DNA from: Sphaerolaimus hirsutus
Lineage: Eukaryota > Nematoda > Chromadorea > Monhysterida > Sphaerolaimidae
Assembly (NCBI GenBank): GCA_964036195.1
Contig: OZ038452.1
Span: 27,415,785 to 27,479,784, forward strand
DNA: 64,000 bases
Direction: 5' to 3'
Shown here one piece after another: positions 35,201 to 46,225 of this stretch. Made by a program: the position numbers and the translations under genes. Numbering within the stretch: the first letter of the stretch is position 1; every line of letters begins with the position of its first letter. The notes beneath the pieces are model-generated. The model did not search any database. It worked only from the letters and a program-made list of their open reading frames with translations, and had not been told where the DNA came from.

Positions 35201-35504
35201 AAAAACACTTTTGACTCACTTTAAAAAAAAACTTTTTTTAAAAACCCGAACCTGTCAATTCATCGCCAGGTTCCAAATTGCCATCTTTTGATGCGGGGGT
35301 ATTGTCGAAAATCTGGACCACGTACAAACAGGGGCAGTAGGGAGCGCCGCCCCCAATGGAAATCCCTACCATGTTGTTGGGATCCTTTTCCAATGTGCAC
35401 AGGCCCGATGTGATGGACATGCCCCTGTCGAGTTTGGGGGTGAAATTTAAGCATTTTTTAAGTAGGGAGTAGTTTTTGCGTGATTGGCCAGGGTCTGTGG
35501 ACAT
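29263..35504 (-). CDS. PICK1: PICK1 orthologue (PDZ-BAR protein), complete, eight exons
   Basis: Exons 35504-35252, 34878-34730, 34287-34092, 33877-33711, 33410-33250, 32784-32568, 31165-31058 and 29355-29263 close in phase and predict 447 aa (vertebrate PICK1 about 415). PDZ domain about residues 25-117 with ISIGGGAPYCPCLYVVQIFD, keeping the CPC motif of the family. BAR (arfaptin-like) domain about 145-370 with SSDTADALGLSRAILCND, REPQPNASEAF and LDNKHVQDISFQL. Acidic tail (DDSDPDD). PICK1 proteins dimerise through BAR, bind curved membranes, and tether receptor, transporter and kinase C-termini in trafficking. Introns 6 and 7 hold nested hAT and poly-C elements. The identification is by recognised motifs in order along the whole length. 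Confidence 0.95.
29433..30963. mobile_element. Probable outer hAT-type element with GATTTTTTNAATC arms and the shared core
   Basis: TAGGGACGGC at the left and TTTTCCAACCCTA at the right enclose arms of GATTTTTTCAATC/AAAAAATCTGATTTT. The core (29,545-29,880, e.g. GTGGTTGTTTTCATTGGTTTTG) is also found in the 41.5 kb and 31.5 kb elements. It contains the complete GCGCC element as a nested insertion. No matching target-site duplication was seen. Confidence 0.5.
29948..30816. mobile_element. hAT-type element with GGCGCC/AAGCGCCA arms
   Basis: Ends TAGTGATGTAAAAGCGCCA / TGGCGCTTTTTACATCACTA (one base shorter run), exact 8-bp duplication GTTGTGAC (29,940-29,947 and 30,817-30,824). The arms are dense GCGCCATGGCGCTTTTGGCG units that read the same on both strands. 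A TGTAAAATG-family segment (about 30,285-30,475) sits in the middle. 869 bp, inside PICK1 intron 7. Confidence 0.92.
31322..32403. mobile_element. Poly-G/C 'TACCGTATT' MITE split by a hAT element, in PICK1 intron 6
   Basis: Left TACCTTATTCCCTCGAATTA, right CGAAGTAATACGGTA. Sequence on both sides of the nested insertion (GTAGCTGTCTACG; GACACATTTATTACCTGTTTTGGGTATGC) matches the continuous interior of the 22.2 kb copy in reverse orientation. Confidence 0.85.
31531..32205. mobile_element. hAT-type element with AAAACGTTTTTT arms
   Basis: Ends TAGGGTTGG / CCAACCCTA, flanked by ATCCAAAT (31,523-31,530) and GTCCAAAT (32,206-32,213), 7 of 8 identical. The empty site in the 22.2 kb sister repeat has a single GTCCAAAT. 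Its interior contains ATGCCACAAAACCAATGAAA, the shared core in reverse. Confidence 0.9.
34489..34580. repeat. Partial poly-C MITE in PICK1 intron 2
   Basis: TACCGCATTTCCTAGAAATACC followed by two CCCCCCCTCGAAATACCCCCC-type runs; the other half is missing. Confidence 0.5.
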
Positions 35505-36112
35505 CTTTACCCCCTGGACATCACGGTTAATTTGTAGAGTTACATTTCAGTGTGATATTCTTTGTGACATGTAAAACAATGTTTTGAATTTCAGCTAGAA
35601 TTGGGATGCTAATTCAACTAGTAGTAGGTAGTGATTTAATTGACATTTTCAAACGAATTTTTTAAATGGATATAGATAATTTTCACCGAGTAAATATTCT
35701 TTTCCGAATATGACTTTCTATGTCTAATTTTTTCAGAATAATGTCCTATCGTCATTGTTCATGCATATTCGTGCAAAGAGCTGCGATGTTCAGGAAGTAA
35801 TGATGTCTACCGTGCAATGACCGTTTTAGATGAAATGATTAATTGAATTTAAATTATTACACTCGAAATTGATTCTCTCATTTTTCACGAAACTTTGAAA
35901 CTTTATTACACTACGTTCCCAATTGAAATCATTCTCGAAAAAAATAATCAAAGGACGACACATTTAGCATGCACTAAGCTTCTACTTACCACATGACAGA
36001 ACCACACCCAGGTATTTACCGTTTTTCAAGTGACAAGAATTGTGATGGGCAAGCAAAGCGAAAATGCAAATGACAAGTAAAAGTACACATCACACATATT
36101 TTCATTGAAAAT
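35505..36112. other. PICK1 5' flank, no feature recognised
   Basis: AT-rich; no TATA box obvious within 60 bp of the PICK1 start. Confidence 0.3.
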
Positions 36113-37700
36113 TTACATGTCACTCAACTTATCCACTTGGAATTGCCACTTGGAATTGACAGCAAACATCAAAACCAAAACAACAACAACAAAAACATCA
36201 AACTTTGGCGGCGGCATTACGCCACGAGCAAGACCAATATCCCCAATCGTAGGTACAGTGCTGTCGAGAGTAAATGGGACACCAGAAAGTGGCGTATAAG
36301 GATAATTCCGATCGTATCTTCGCTGCTTGGCTTCCTTGTAAGCCATTTCAGTGACTAGCGACTCTATAAAAATGTGGGGGAAACACATAAGGCAAGCAGA
36401 GGTAGGAAAAGTGAAGCGTGTTTCGAAAGTTATGTCTTTTAGGTACTTTTTGAGAATGGTCTCGATGGTGATAAGAAAAGTGATAAGTAAAATCATAAGT
36501 GTAGGGTTCAAACGGGATCGACTTTTCGGGATCGGGATCGGGATTGGTTTTTCGAGATTTCGGGATCGGGATCGGGATTGGCCGGGATTGGGGTCACGGG
36601 ATCGGGATCGGGATTGGCCGGGATTGGGGTCACGGGATCGGGATCGGGATTGGCCGGGATTGGGGTCACGGGATCGGGATCGGGATTGGCATTTTTTCGG
36701 GATCGGGATTGGGGTTTTGGGATAGAGAATTTGGCCAATGTTCTGGCATCCAGTTGTTAATAAAGGTCTCAAAACACTGTTGAATGCCAGAAAATTGGCA
36801 TAAAATGGACGCTGGGGGTTTGTGTTCACATTTGCATGCAAAAATGTCATTTTTTTACTTTTTATTATTTCCACTAATTTTTCCGGGATCGGGATCCCGG
36901 ACTTGGGAGTTTCTCGGGTTCGGGATCAGGATTTGAAAATTTTCGGGATCGAAATCGGGACTGCTAAATCCCGGAATTTCACGGGATCCGGGATCGGGAT
37001 CCCGTTTGAACCCTACATAAGTGATATGGTAGGTCAACTGACAAGGGAATTTACAAGTTTTCTCAATTACCTCCAACCTATCATTTTTTTCGCACCGAAC
37101 TTTTCTTTTCCCGTCACTTTACTCACCACTTTTCTCATCATTTTACACCAGTAGTGAATCACAACTTTTTTGAAACAGGCTCCAGTAAGTGGACGTGCGG
37201 AAAGAGTGCAAAACAAACATTCACTGAGACACAAACACAACACAAGTATAAATAAACGCCGAAAAAAATAGCATTTCAGCCCCAATAATAAAATAACTTG
37301 CTGAGTTCCGAAAATAATGGGACAGTCATTTTCAAAGAGTGCATCGCTGACGTGCAACTTTTTATATTCTACTGATCGCAAACACAGAAATCTACATCTA
37401 CAGAACCAAAAACCTTTTATGACCTACTGACATTGCTATCATTATCAGTTACTTCGATGGAAATTCCTCCACATGACTTTTTCATACAAAAATGGTACGC
37501 TCCACTAGTGTCCCTAAATTTCCGGAACGCACCGTGCACAACAAATCCGCAATAAATACTGCAAAATATTTGGGCACAATGCCAAAATGATCAGCAGTCC
37601 AAAAGCGTCCCGAAAAATAGAAAAAAATTACCAAAACTATGCTAAATGAAACTCACAGTCTATCCTCGTCGTAGAAAAAATCGCCATAATAATCAGACAT
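36113..37700 (-). CDS. Two-helix membrane protein, 185 aa (three exons)
   Basis: Exons 37700-37657, 37391-37127 and 36361-36113 join in phases 2 and 0. The N-terminus is short and acidic (MSDYYGDFFYDED). A first hydrophobic region with many cysteines follows (ILVLCLCLSECLFC). The C-terminal part carries KEAKQRRYDRNYPY, then PPPKFD leading into a second helix (VFVVVVLVLMFAV) and a 15-residue tail. The last acceptor (ATAGAG) has a competing TAG two bases upstream; only the chosen one keeps frame. Intron 2 hosts a hAT-type element. No family recognised. Confidence 0.55.
36502..37015. mobile_element. hAT-type element with GGGATCGGGATC arms, copy 1
   Basis: Ends TAGGGTTCAAACGGGATC / complement, exact 8-bp duplication CATAAGTG (36,494-36,501 and 37,016-37,023). 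Left arm has a 37-bp tandem (GGGATCGGGATTGGCCGGGA...). Open frames with GIGIGRDW repeats are translations of it. Confidence 0.93.
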
Positions 37701-37974
37701 AGCACTTTTTGATCAAAAAATCATAAAAACAACGGACGAACAGCATACACTAAATTTCTTTTTAAGAAAAGTTACTAGCTAAGTGCAGCCTCCGCAGCTA
37801 CGCACAGTTATTTTGTCACAAAATGTGTGCGAAATATTTGGGCGTGCCGAAATCATTGTTTTTAGCTAGAAAATGAAGATTTTTTGATGGGTTTCAAATT
37901 ACATCATTTGATATTGCAACAAGACTGTAGACTTAAAAACGTCGTATCAAAATGTGTTTCTCAAGTCAGCTCTG
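37701..37974. other. Upstream region of the 36.1-37.7 kb gene
   Basis: No feature recognised. Confidence 0.25.
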
Positions 37975-38178
37975 TTGCCACCCACAGACACTGTAAACTG
38001 CTCTGTAAAATGCCAAATGTCATGCGAAGTGTCAAAACTCATGTAAAATGTCCTGGAAACTGTCACAAAAATTTTATTCTTCACCAGTTGTCTGACATTT
38101 TTCATGACATTATACATGACTTTAGACACTTTACATGACATTTTACATTTTAGAGGGCATTTTACAGTGTCTCGGAGT
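37975..38178. mobile_element. TGTAAAATGTC-family inverted-repeat element
   Basis: GTTGCCACCCACAGACACTG at the left; CAGTGTCTCGGAGTAACC at the right, with CATGTAAAATGTCCTG-type units in both arms. Confidence 0.65.
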
Positions 38179-41100
38179 AACCACTATTTATGTATAGCAT
38201 GCATACCCTGTCACAATTTGTCACAATGTCAACTCTATTGATCGCACATTTGACAATGCACACTTAAAAATGCACACTTGACAAATGACATTCACCATAC
38301 CAATAAAAACCAACAAAACTTTATTTTGTCTCATCACATTACATTGTTCTCACTAACATATTATTTTTCATTTTTGTTCATCAAATTATGGTATCATTCT
38401 TTGTAAAGCATTCATCCAATAAAATCCTATGTAAAAATATGTTCAAATCTTTTTAAATCTTATTTAACTGTTCAAATCTTAACACAGTTTCAACTTCCGC
38501 TACCAAGTTCATGGAGTGTCAATCGATAAAATTTTGCGTACTTTACATTCCATCCATAAAATACGCAATTTAATCTTGCAGACACGCGCTCTTATTGGCA
38601 CTGAGCCAAGGGGGCGTGTCTGTTCAAAAATACGACTCGTACGCGTCTGCATGCGTGCGCGCGTGTGATGTGTGCGAGATGTTTGAACACAAGTTTTGAG
38701 ATTGTATGATGTTGTGCTGTTTTTGTGATTTGTGTCAAATATTTTTACGCGATACATGTTCGCACCAAAATTTCGACACTTTTGTCGGCAAAAAAACATT
38801 TAACTGTGGCGTTAAGAAACTTTTGTTCGGAATTCCTACATTAGCGCTTTTTCTATCAACTTGAATAATATATAAACGATATATCGCATTCAATATATAA
38901 ACGATATATCGCATTCAATATATAAACGATATGTCGCATTAAACCCGATAAAAAAGTTGCATTTCTCCTTGAAATGCGAAACTTTTCGCTTTGAACTTTG
39001 ACACTCAATCTCGCCTTTGATTTCTGATTTTGATCTGCCGCACACGCCGAAAAATGATTCATTTGCGCGCTTTATTTATTTGCGAGTGCGCCACGGCCAT
39101 TGAACTTTTGCCCCCCCCCCCCCCCCCCACGCGCAAAGTGGGACACCCCCCGCGGCATTTGTGCAGTGTGACATTAAGATGTACGGGGTGGTTCATTTTC
39201 TGTATTTGTGTTTTTGTTGGTTAGGCTTAAAGTGAATTGCTTATTGGATTAATTTGTGATTTTGACCTTTACATTGTATTTAAAAAGATTTTTTTTACAA
39301 AGTTTTCAACAAGTACAGTCCATAAGTATGGGGTATTGTCATATCAAGACTTTACCAATACAAATAATATTGTAAAGTATTTTCTGCATGTGATACCAAT
39401 TAACTGACTTGTATATCTATGCTGCAGTTAGGGTCCAGTATGGTTGTGTTGGCAAACGATTTTTTCAGTGATTTAAAAAAATGCAATACCCAGTCCAATT
39501 TTTTTTAAATCACTGGCAAAATTTTTTGGTACTCATGCACTAGGCACTTCCATGCTGATTTATATTGCTTTCTCAGCAAGAACATGCAATTTCTCGCTAC
39601 AAAATTGCAAATGGTTGATGAAATGTGATTAATGCAGCAAAAATAATTATTTAATTACTTTGCAAACTTGATAATAATAGACTTTCAAGCTTTTCAAAAG
39701 CTCTAATATAATTATATTACCACAGTAAGCATAAGTGTGCACTGGCTATCAATTTATATGGCCTTTAATTCATCTATATCCCCTCATAGCTGATTTTATA
39801 GAAAAAGGTACTATTTTGACTCAAGATATTTTTATTTTAAAATAATCGATTTTTTAAATAAGGCAGCTTAAAAAATAGATTTTTATAACCTAGTCATAAG
39901 CTTCAGATTCCATAGATTTATCTCCTACAATAATAGACGTCATGTTATATTATCACTGTTTATGAAATCTTATGTCAAAATATTCTCCACAATTATCATT
40001 TCCACACCATCCCATTTCCACTCACCATAAAAAGCTACTTCCAAAAAAGTGCACCACCCTGTACTCGAATATGCCTTGGCTTGGCAATGAATGTGTGCCT
40101 TGGCATTCATTACATTGGGCAAAAGTGTAGACTCAAAGTGAGGTTCACTAAAACCTTTGCTGGCCTCAATGCCAAATGTGCATGTGTCTCGAACTTGTGA
40201 CCTTTTTCTCGCTCTGAGCTATGCAAATTGTAATATTGCCCAGTTTTGTGGATCCTGTGGAAGTGTGCCATCTTTTATGAGTTTTTATTGCTTTTGCGAT
40301 TTGGAATATGATTTGGGTTTTTTTAGCGTTTATTGATTGTGTTTTTTATTGGTTTGTATTGAATTTTGGGCGCAGCGACTTTGGTGTCTGTCTATTTTTT
40401 ATGTTGGCATTTGCTTGAACTTTTTATCAAAATGTGACCGTGTTCTAACCGTGTTCTAATTTCTGGGTTGATTGAATTATTGATCTTTTCAGTCATTTTT
40501 ACTCCAGTTTTACGTTATTCAGCGGTATCCCAGATCCCAAAATTAGAAAAAATCAAATCCCGATGTGGAAAAGTCTATTCCGAACCCTACTACTTTGCAA
40601 AGATTCATTAAATTAATTAAACATTGTAGTATTTAGTGTATTGACTTACCACAAATTGTAGTAAGTTAATCAACTACTACACCATAAATAACCTAACTTT
40701 ATACGGCCTTTGTATTCTCATATCACACTGTATTTTGTTTAATTCGATTTCTTTTCCTAACAAAAGTAATTTCATTGAAATGTTACACTTTTGCTGCCCA
40801 CTGATAAGTTCCCAAGCCACAAGTCCCAAGGTCATAAAAATGCTAAATTTCACTCAACACTGATGAAAAAGTTCCTTTTTTCTGCGCATTTCACAATTGT
40901 TTTATTTGTTTTCTGATTGTAAAAGTGAAGCGCAAGCCAAAAATGTCATGCGCATTTTGTGATAAGAGTTTTTGTGAAAGTGTAGAATTGAAACTCGCTG
41001 ATTTTGATAGGCATGTTTAAACTTGCATCAGTGCTATCAGTTTTTTTTCACACTATGGTGAAATTTCCATTTTCTACAGTTGTAAAAGAAGTATTTTCAT

Positions 41101-41493
41101 TTACCTTAAGTACCGAGGTATCTGTGAGTATTTTTTGGGGAAAAATGGCATAGTGAATATCGGAAAGATAAAAAAATAACAAAATTTTGGCTCTCGGAAA
41201 ATAGTATTTTTCTGATGTTTACGGTTTTTAATCATTACAAATACTTGGGTATTTAAAAAAGTATTTGCATTCAAATGAAATAAAATTGTTCATACCAAAT
41301 GAGTGATAACAGCATTGGCATCACTTTTTGTTTCAGAACTAATTTTGCACTAGTAATACAAGTAGTTGTTGGTTTTACTTGTTTCCTTGATAAATAGAAT
41401 TTTTAGATGGAATTATTAAATTCAATTGTATATTTTGTTTTATAACACATTTGCTTGAGTGAGTATTTTGACAATACTGTAAATTTCCGGTAT
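38179..41493. other. Large intergenic region without a recognisable gene
   Basis: Contains a 25-bp tandem repeat in three copies (AATATATAAACGATATATCG, 38,867-38,942), a run of about 19 C (39,110-39,128), and a fragment of a shared hAT core and terminus near 39,430-39,620 (TTTTGGTACTCATGCACTAGG, as at 41,610). Nothing else is supported. Confidence 0.4.
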
Positions 41494-41501
41494 GATGTAT
41501 A

Positions 41502-42198
41502 TAGGGATGGCAAGCGCTTTTTTTTAAGCGCTTTTTTTAAAAAAACGCCGCTTTTTTTTAAAAAAAAGCGCAAGGGTCCCAGCGCTTTTTTTTAAAAAAA
41601 AGCGCTGGCAAAAAATTTTGTACTCATGCACTAGGTATTTTGCAATTTTTTTTGTGCGCAAGCGCATAATTTCTTATGCAAATTGCCATTTGTGGTTGTT
41701 TTCATTGGTTTTGTAGCATTTTAGTGGCATTGCTTCTAGTAATAATAAGTTGAGGAGATATGTCAGTGTAGTAAATAATATCCAGCCAATGTGCTTCCAC
41801 TTTTCTACAGTGTGAAACATCACTGTCATGTATTAGCCTTCTTTTATAGCCAAATGTAAGCACTATTTCATGCCTTACATCACTTGCAGTCAAGGAACAT
41901 TCAAAAACGGCAATATACATCATGAGTCAACATAAAATTGGATTTTTTTGGCAGAAATCAGCACTTATAATGCTATCAGATGATTACACAGCCATTCTAT
42001 GGCTATATATCATCACAAGTACTGCCACTTGTCTGATATACCTGTATATATTGACTCAGGACCATATTTGGGAGCTTTTTAGGTAACGTCTTGACATTTT
42101 TTGAAAAAAAGCGAAAAAAGCGCGTTTTTTTAAAAAAAAGCGCTTTTTTTATAAAAAAAGCGGGGCCGTTAAAAAAAAGCGCTTTTTTTCCATCCCTA
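41502..42198. mobile_element. hAT-type element with AAAAAAGCGC arms
   Basis: Ends TAGGGATGGCAAGCGC / complement CATCCCTA, exact 8-bp duplication GATGTATA (41,494-41,501 and 42,199-42,206). Arms are poly-A/T broken by AAGCGC. The core has GTGGTTGTTTTCATTGGTTTTG and continues collinear with the core at 29.5 kb. Confidence 0.93.
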
Positions 42199-42634
42199 GA
42201 TGTATAATATCCAAAAATATAGCCCACAGAGCGCACACTTTGCAATAATATCTACCGTAGGCCATTTGAATAAATGCCCACATTTTTGTTCTGATCACTT
42301 AACATAGCTCTCGCAATGTGCCAATTTAGTGCACAATATTGGTGGCTTTATTCATAAAAATACGGCAACAATCATTGTATACTGGACAGACAGAACGCTA
42401 TACAATCATGAATGCTACCATATTTTGATGAATGTGATCCGATGAGAAAAAAATTTGATTTTTAATGTCTGTTCGTTTATTGATGTAGGATACGGTAGAA
42501 TTCACTGTGAGTATATTCGTTCAAGTTTACTTTTTCCAAACTTTTACAACTGACCGCGACATTTTATCAATCTGTAAAATAATTTCCCCATTATCCCTCA
42601 GACTTCACACTTTAAAAAAACTCTATTTAAAAAA

Positions 42635-45076
42635 ATGGACTACCGCACGCCGTTGAAAAAAGCTTCTCAAGCGAGGCGCTGTTTATTCGGCGGCGGCTCA
42701 GCGGCGGAAAATTTGTCGCAACAAAATTGGCTCGATGCCAAATTGGAGGCGATCAAAACGGAATCGATGAAAAAGTGGTCGTTTGATTTCGACAGCGATC
42801 GACCTTGCAGCAGCGGGTCGGAAAATGTCGATATGATTGAAGGAAATGGAAATGATCCCGAATGGCAGTGGGTCAAGGTTGAAGGTTTGTTTTTTCTCGA
42901 TTTTTTGGTGGAATTTTGTTGTTGTTTTTTGGCGTCGCCGAAAAAATCGTATTCGCGGGGGTGGCAAGAAAAGTGCTGTCAAAAATTAAGAGTACTTTCA
43001 AGTGCCAAAAGTAAAACTTGTAATAACATTCAAATATATATCATTGTCACTTGAAATACGTTACCACTTACTAGTTTCCTGCTACTTAGCACTTTTCTTG
43101 TCACTTGCCGAATTGACATGGTTATGTTTTTACAAATGCACATTTATTTGCTGAAGTATGAGCCCATGTTTTTATCCCGGTGCATAATAATGCTGCAAGT
43201 ATAAATTTTAGTGCTTTAATAATTGCACTTATTGCAGTTTTCTGACTTCTACGCTAGTGAAAAATTTATTCAACGTGTAAGACACCGCAAAATTAGTGCT
43301 GCTGTTTTTTATCTCAAATCTATACCCCAATCATTTAATAAGACCCTCACACAATACACATAATAAACTCTACACTTTACAACCTACGTAAACATGCGAT
43401 TTTATCTAAAATATCATGACCATATTTCCTCCCGACTCAACATAAAAATCGTTCCCACCCAAGTGCCATGTGTTCACATCTGTGCCCCGAAAAGTTTGGC
43501 TCAATATGATTCACATGAAAAATGTGCGTAAACAGGTAGACCCGTTGAACACCTGTGCTCCTGGGGTGGGATTTAGTTTGCCCGACGATTATTTTCGGGT
43601 ACCCGATAAATCGGGTTCGATTATTTTATTAATCCGATTTTTTATCCGTATCGGGCTGGTGCCGAATGTTGAAAAGAGTGAAAGAAAAGTGAAGTGTTAA
43701 GTGACAAGTAAAGTGATTAGTGACAAGACGAGTAAATTTTCGACTGAAAATACTTGTCTCGTTCGAATTTACTTGTCACTTGTCTCAGCACATTACTTTA
43801 CCAATACCACCTAAGATTTTGTGTCACGCTGAATCGACATCTAGTTTTTCCCCCGACATCCATATGCACCAGAGTTGTTAAAAATACTGAACTTTTTTTA
43901 AAGTATACGTAAACGTAAAGTATTTATTTTTTACTCACCCCCTGAGAACTGAAAACGTCAAGTAAAATATTTTCACTTTTACTCATGAGTAAACATTAGT
44001 AAATCTACTTTTTCCCTGTAAAATGTAAAAGTCAGTATTTTTGTGAAACTTTGCACCAATTTTCACCCAAATTCACTTACTTTCATAACTTTGTGGCTAA
44101 TTCCAGGGATTTTTTGCTAGGTATATGCTTATATACACATTTTTGACCCCTTTTCCTTTTTTTTAGACTATTTGCACCCTTTTTTCTCGTCTATGCCTTA
44201 AAAACTTAATGTAAAAGCCATCTGAAATACGTTTTCTGTACTCGAGTACTTTAAAAAGTATATGTAAAAGCAAGTACTGGTACTTTTTTCTGCGGAAACG
44301 TAAATGTATTTACTCAGTACTCGAGTATGCATATTTTGTGAGTAAAAGTAAATACGTTTTAACAACTATGGTATGCACATTGACGCTGCGCACACTAGCT
44401 GACTGCCTGTAAACTCAGATTCTGGTAAACTCATAAATCAGCTTTGGACGCATTTGAGTTTACTATAATTAGGTGTCTGTAAACTACAGTTGAAGATTTA
44501 GAATAACTCACTCTGATAAATTCAGATGAGTTCAAAGCTGATATATGAGCACTCAGTATGAGTTAACTCAAGTTAGTAAAATTGAATTTAACAAAAAATT
44601 AAGCTTAAATTATTATCGTCCTGTCAAATATCGGCATGAAAATTTACACATAGTCAATCGAGATGCCCCAAAATACATGTCGGGTTCCTTAAAAACGGCC
44701 CCTGGCCGAAACTGAAGATAATTTACCCATTCAACAATTCGCTTTACAATTTCCAGGCTGGCGCACACCTGTCTTCTACACGGAGCGGACAATTCCAGCG
44801 AAAAATCGAACTTCGTCGCTGAAAAAAGACACCGCGCCACGGGAATTTTTCTTGGCGCCGGGCCAAAATTCGAAGCGGTTGCCAGCGAAGAAAAAGTTGG
44901 GTGCCAAAAATGTAGACACTAGTGGTGGGAAGACTAATAGCGGTGGTAAAATTGCAAAACTTTGCACCGAGAGAAAGAGTGGGGGCAGAGTGAAGAGATG
45001 CCTTAATGGTTGGATTTATGTTTGGGATTTTATTCTTGGGGTTATTGTAGTTTGGGAAATATTTCGGCTTGAATAA
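42635..45076 (+). CDS. CDKN1: Cip/Kip-type cyclin-dependent kinase inhibitor, 189 aa (two exons)
   Basis: Exons 42635-42884 and 44757-45076 join in phase 1. The CDI domain is clear: cyclin-docking RRCLFG at residues 14-19, a linker helix (LDAKLEAIKTESMKKW), the CDK-binding strand KWSFDFD at 47-53, then EWQWVKVEG at 76-84. TPVFYTE follows in exon 2, as in p21/p27/p57 and Drosophila Dacapo. The rest is lysine/arginine-rich, consistent with nuclear entry. Such proteins bind cyclin-CDK complexes and impose G1 arrest. The intron falls just after the WxxV motif and carries a hAT-type element. The C-terminal hydrophobic stretch (WDFILGVIVVWEIF) is unusual for the family and may reflect an unrecognised further splice. 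Confidence 0.9.
43870..44370. mobile_element. hAT-type element, sister of the 27.4 kb copy, in the CDK inhibitor intron
   Basis: Ends CAGAGTTGTTAAAAATACTG / TTTTAACAACTATG; flanks ATATGCAC (43,862-43,869) and GTATGCAC (44,371-44,378), 7 of 8 identical. Confidence 0.85.
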
Positions 45077-46225
45077 TTATATCTGGGGTAGTACCGCCAA
45101 AATGCGCGTGATAATCCATTGACAATTTCAATACAATTTCCTTACAATGTTTTTCATTGGTGGAAAATTGTAATTGATTTTCCCCCATAAGTAGTATGAC
45201 CCTTCTTTTTGACCGCACTTTCACCTTGCTAACAAGTCCATTTATGCACACTTAAAGTAGTGTTAGTTATGCACACTTATTTTTTTACATGAAAACGAAG
45301 TCAATATTATTCATTGACAGCTGTGATATTTACTAAACGTTTCTGATGCATTTTATTTCAATGTTTATACGTTGTAGCTAAATTTTCGTTTGAACAGTAG
45401 TGATGTAAAGAAACCTGGGATGGTACCGGTACCGGTGCGGTGAGGTACCATTTTTCTGGTGTTTATGTGTTGTAGATAAATTTTCGTTTGCACAGTAGTG
45501 AGGTATTATTTTTCTGCCAAGTATTCCAGAGAGCAGGTACTCTTATCATGTGTCGGCAAAGGTTTCGTTGCGGTATGGTACAATTTTTCCCAGTGTCTTT
45601 AACATCACTATTGAACAGGCGTATTATTTTGTGTGAGTTGCCGCAGACCCTATTTAGCTAAATTTTTGTTTGAACAAACGTATAGCTTTGTGTGAGTTGC
45701 CGCAGGCCTTATTTAGTTATCTTTTATTTTGATGCGCACAAACGTATAGCTTTGTGTGAGTTGCCGCAGGCCTTATTTAGTTATCTTTTATTTTGATGCG
45801 CTACATTTTTATATTTACTTGTTGAGAGTTTATTTGTGGCCGCGAAATTGTATAATATTATATAAGTATAGCAACTGCGAATTTGTATTTTAGTAGGTTA
45901 TTTCATATTGAATATTTCTTAAGGTTGATAAATATTTTAAAATTATAATTATTGACATTGTATGGATCATTAAATTTTTTGAAGTTTTTGAAGAGAAAAT
46001 ATTTTATAAAGATATAAATGTTTAAATTAGGTGTGGACAAAGTTACTGAATATATTTCATTGAAATACCTATTGATTTTTACAGTAAGAAAGTTTGTAAA
46101 GAGTATTTTGAGGGTATTTTGAGTATTAGTAGAAGAAATATGTCAAAAATTATTATTTATTTATGTGAAAAAGTTGCTATTAAGTATCAAGTTTTTGTGT
46201 CCACATCGTTGCAATTTTTACTCAA
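45077..46225. repeat. Intergenic with a 64-bp direct duplication
   Basis: GTATAGCTTTGTGTGAGTTG... through TTTTGATGCGC occurs at about 45,681-45,738 and again at 45,745-45,802, with a third diverged copy at 45,610-45,660. GTACCGGTACCGGTGCGGT and 'TGTAGATAAATTTTCGTTTG' repeats lie at 45,380-45,520. No gene seen. Confidence 0.6.

Noticed and set aside
36508-36783. Repetitive frames such as GIGIGRDW and PDPDPVTPIPAN
   Set aside because: They lie wholly inside a hAT-type element bounded by a target-site duplication and intronic to another gene.
38580-38700. GC-richer stretch with ACGCGTCTGCATGCGTGCGCGCG, considered as a promoter or tRNA-like gene
   Set aside because: No cloverleaf, A/B box pair or exon could be recognised.
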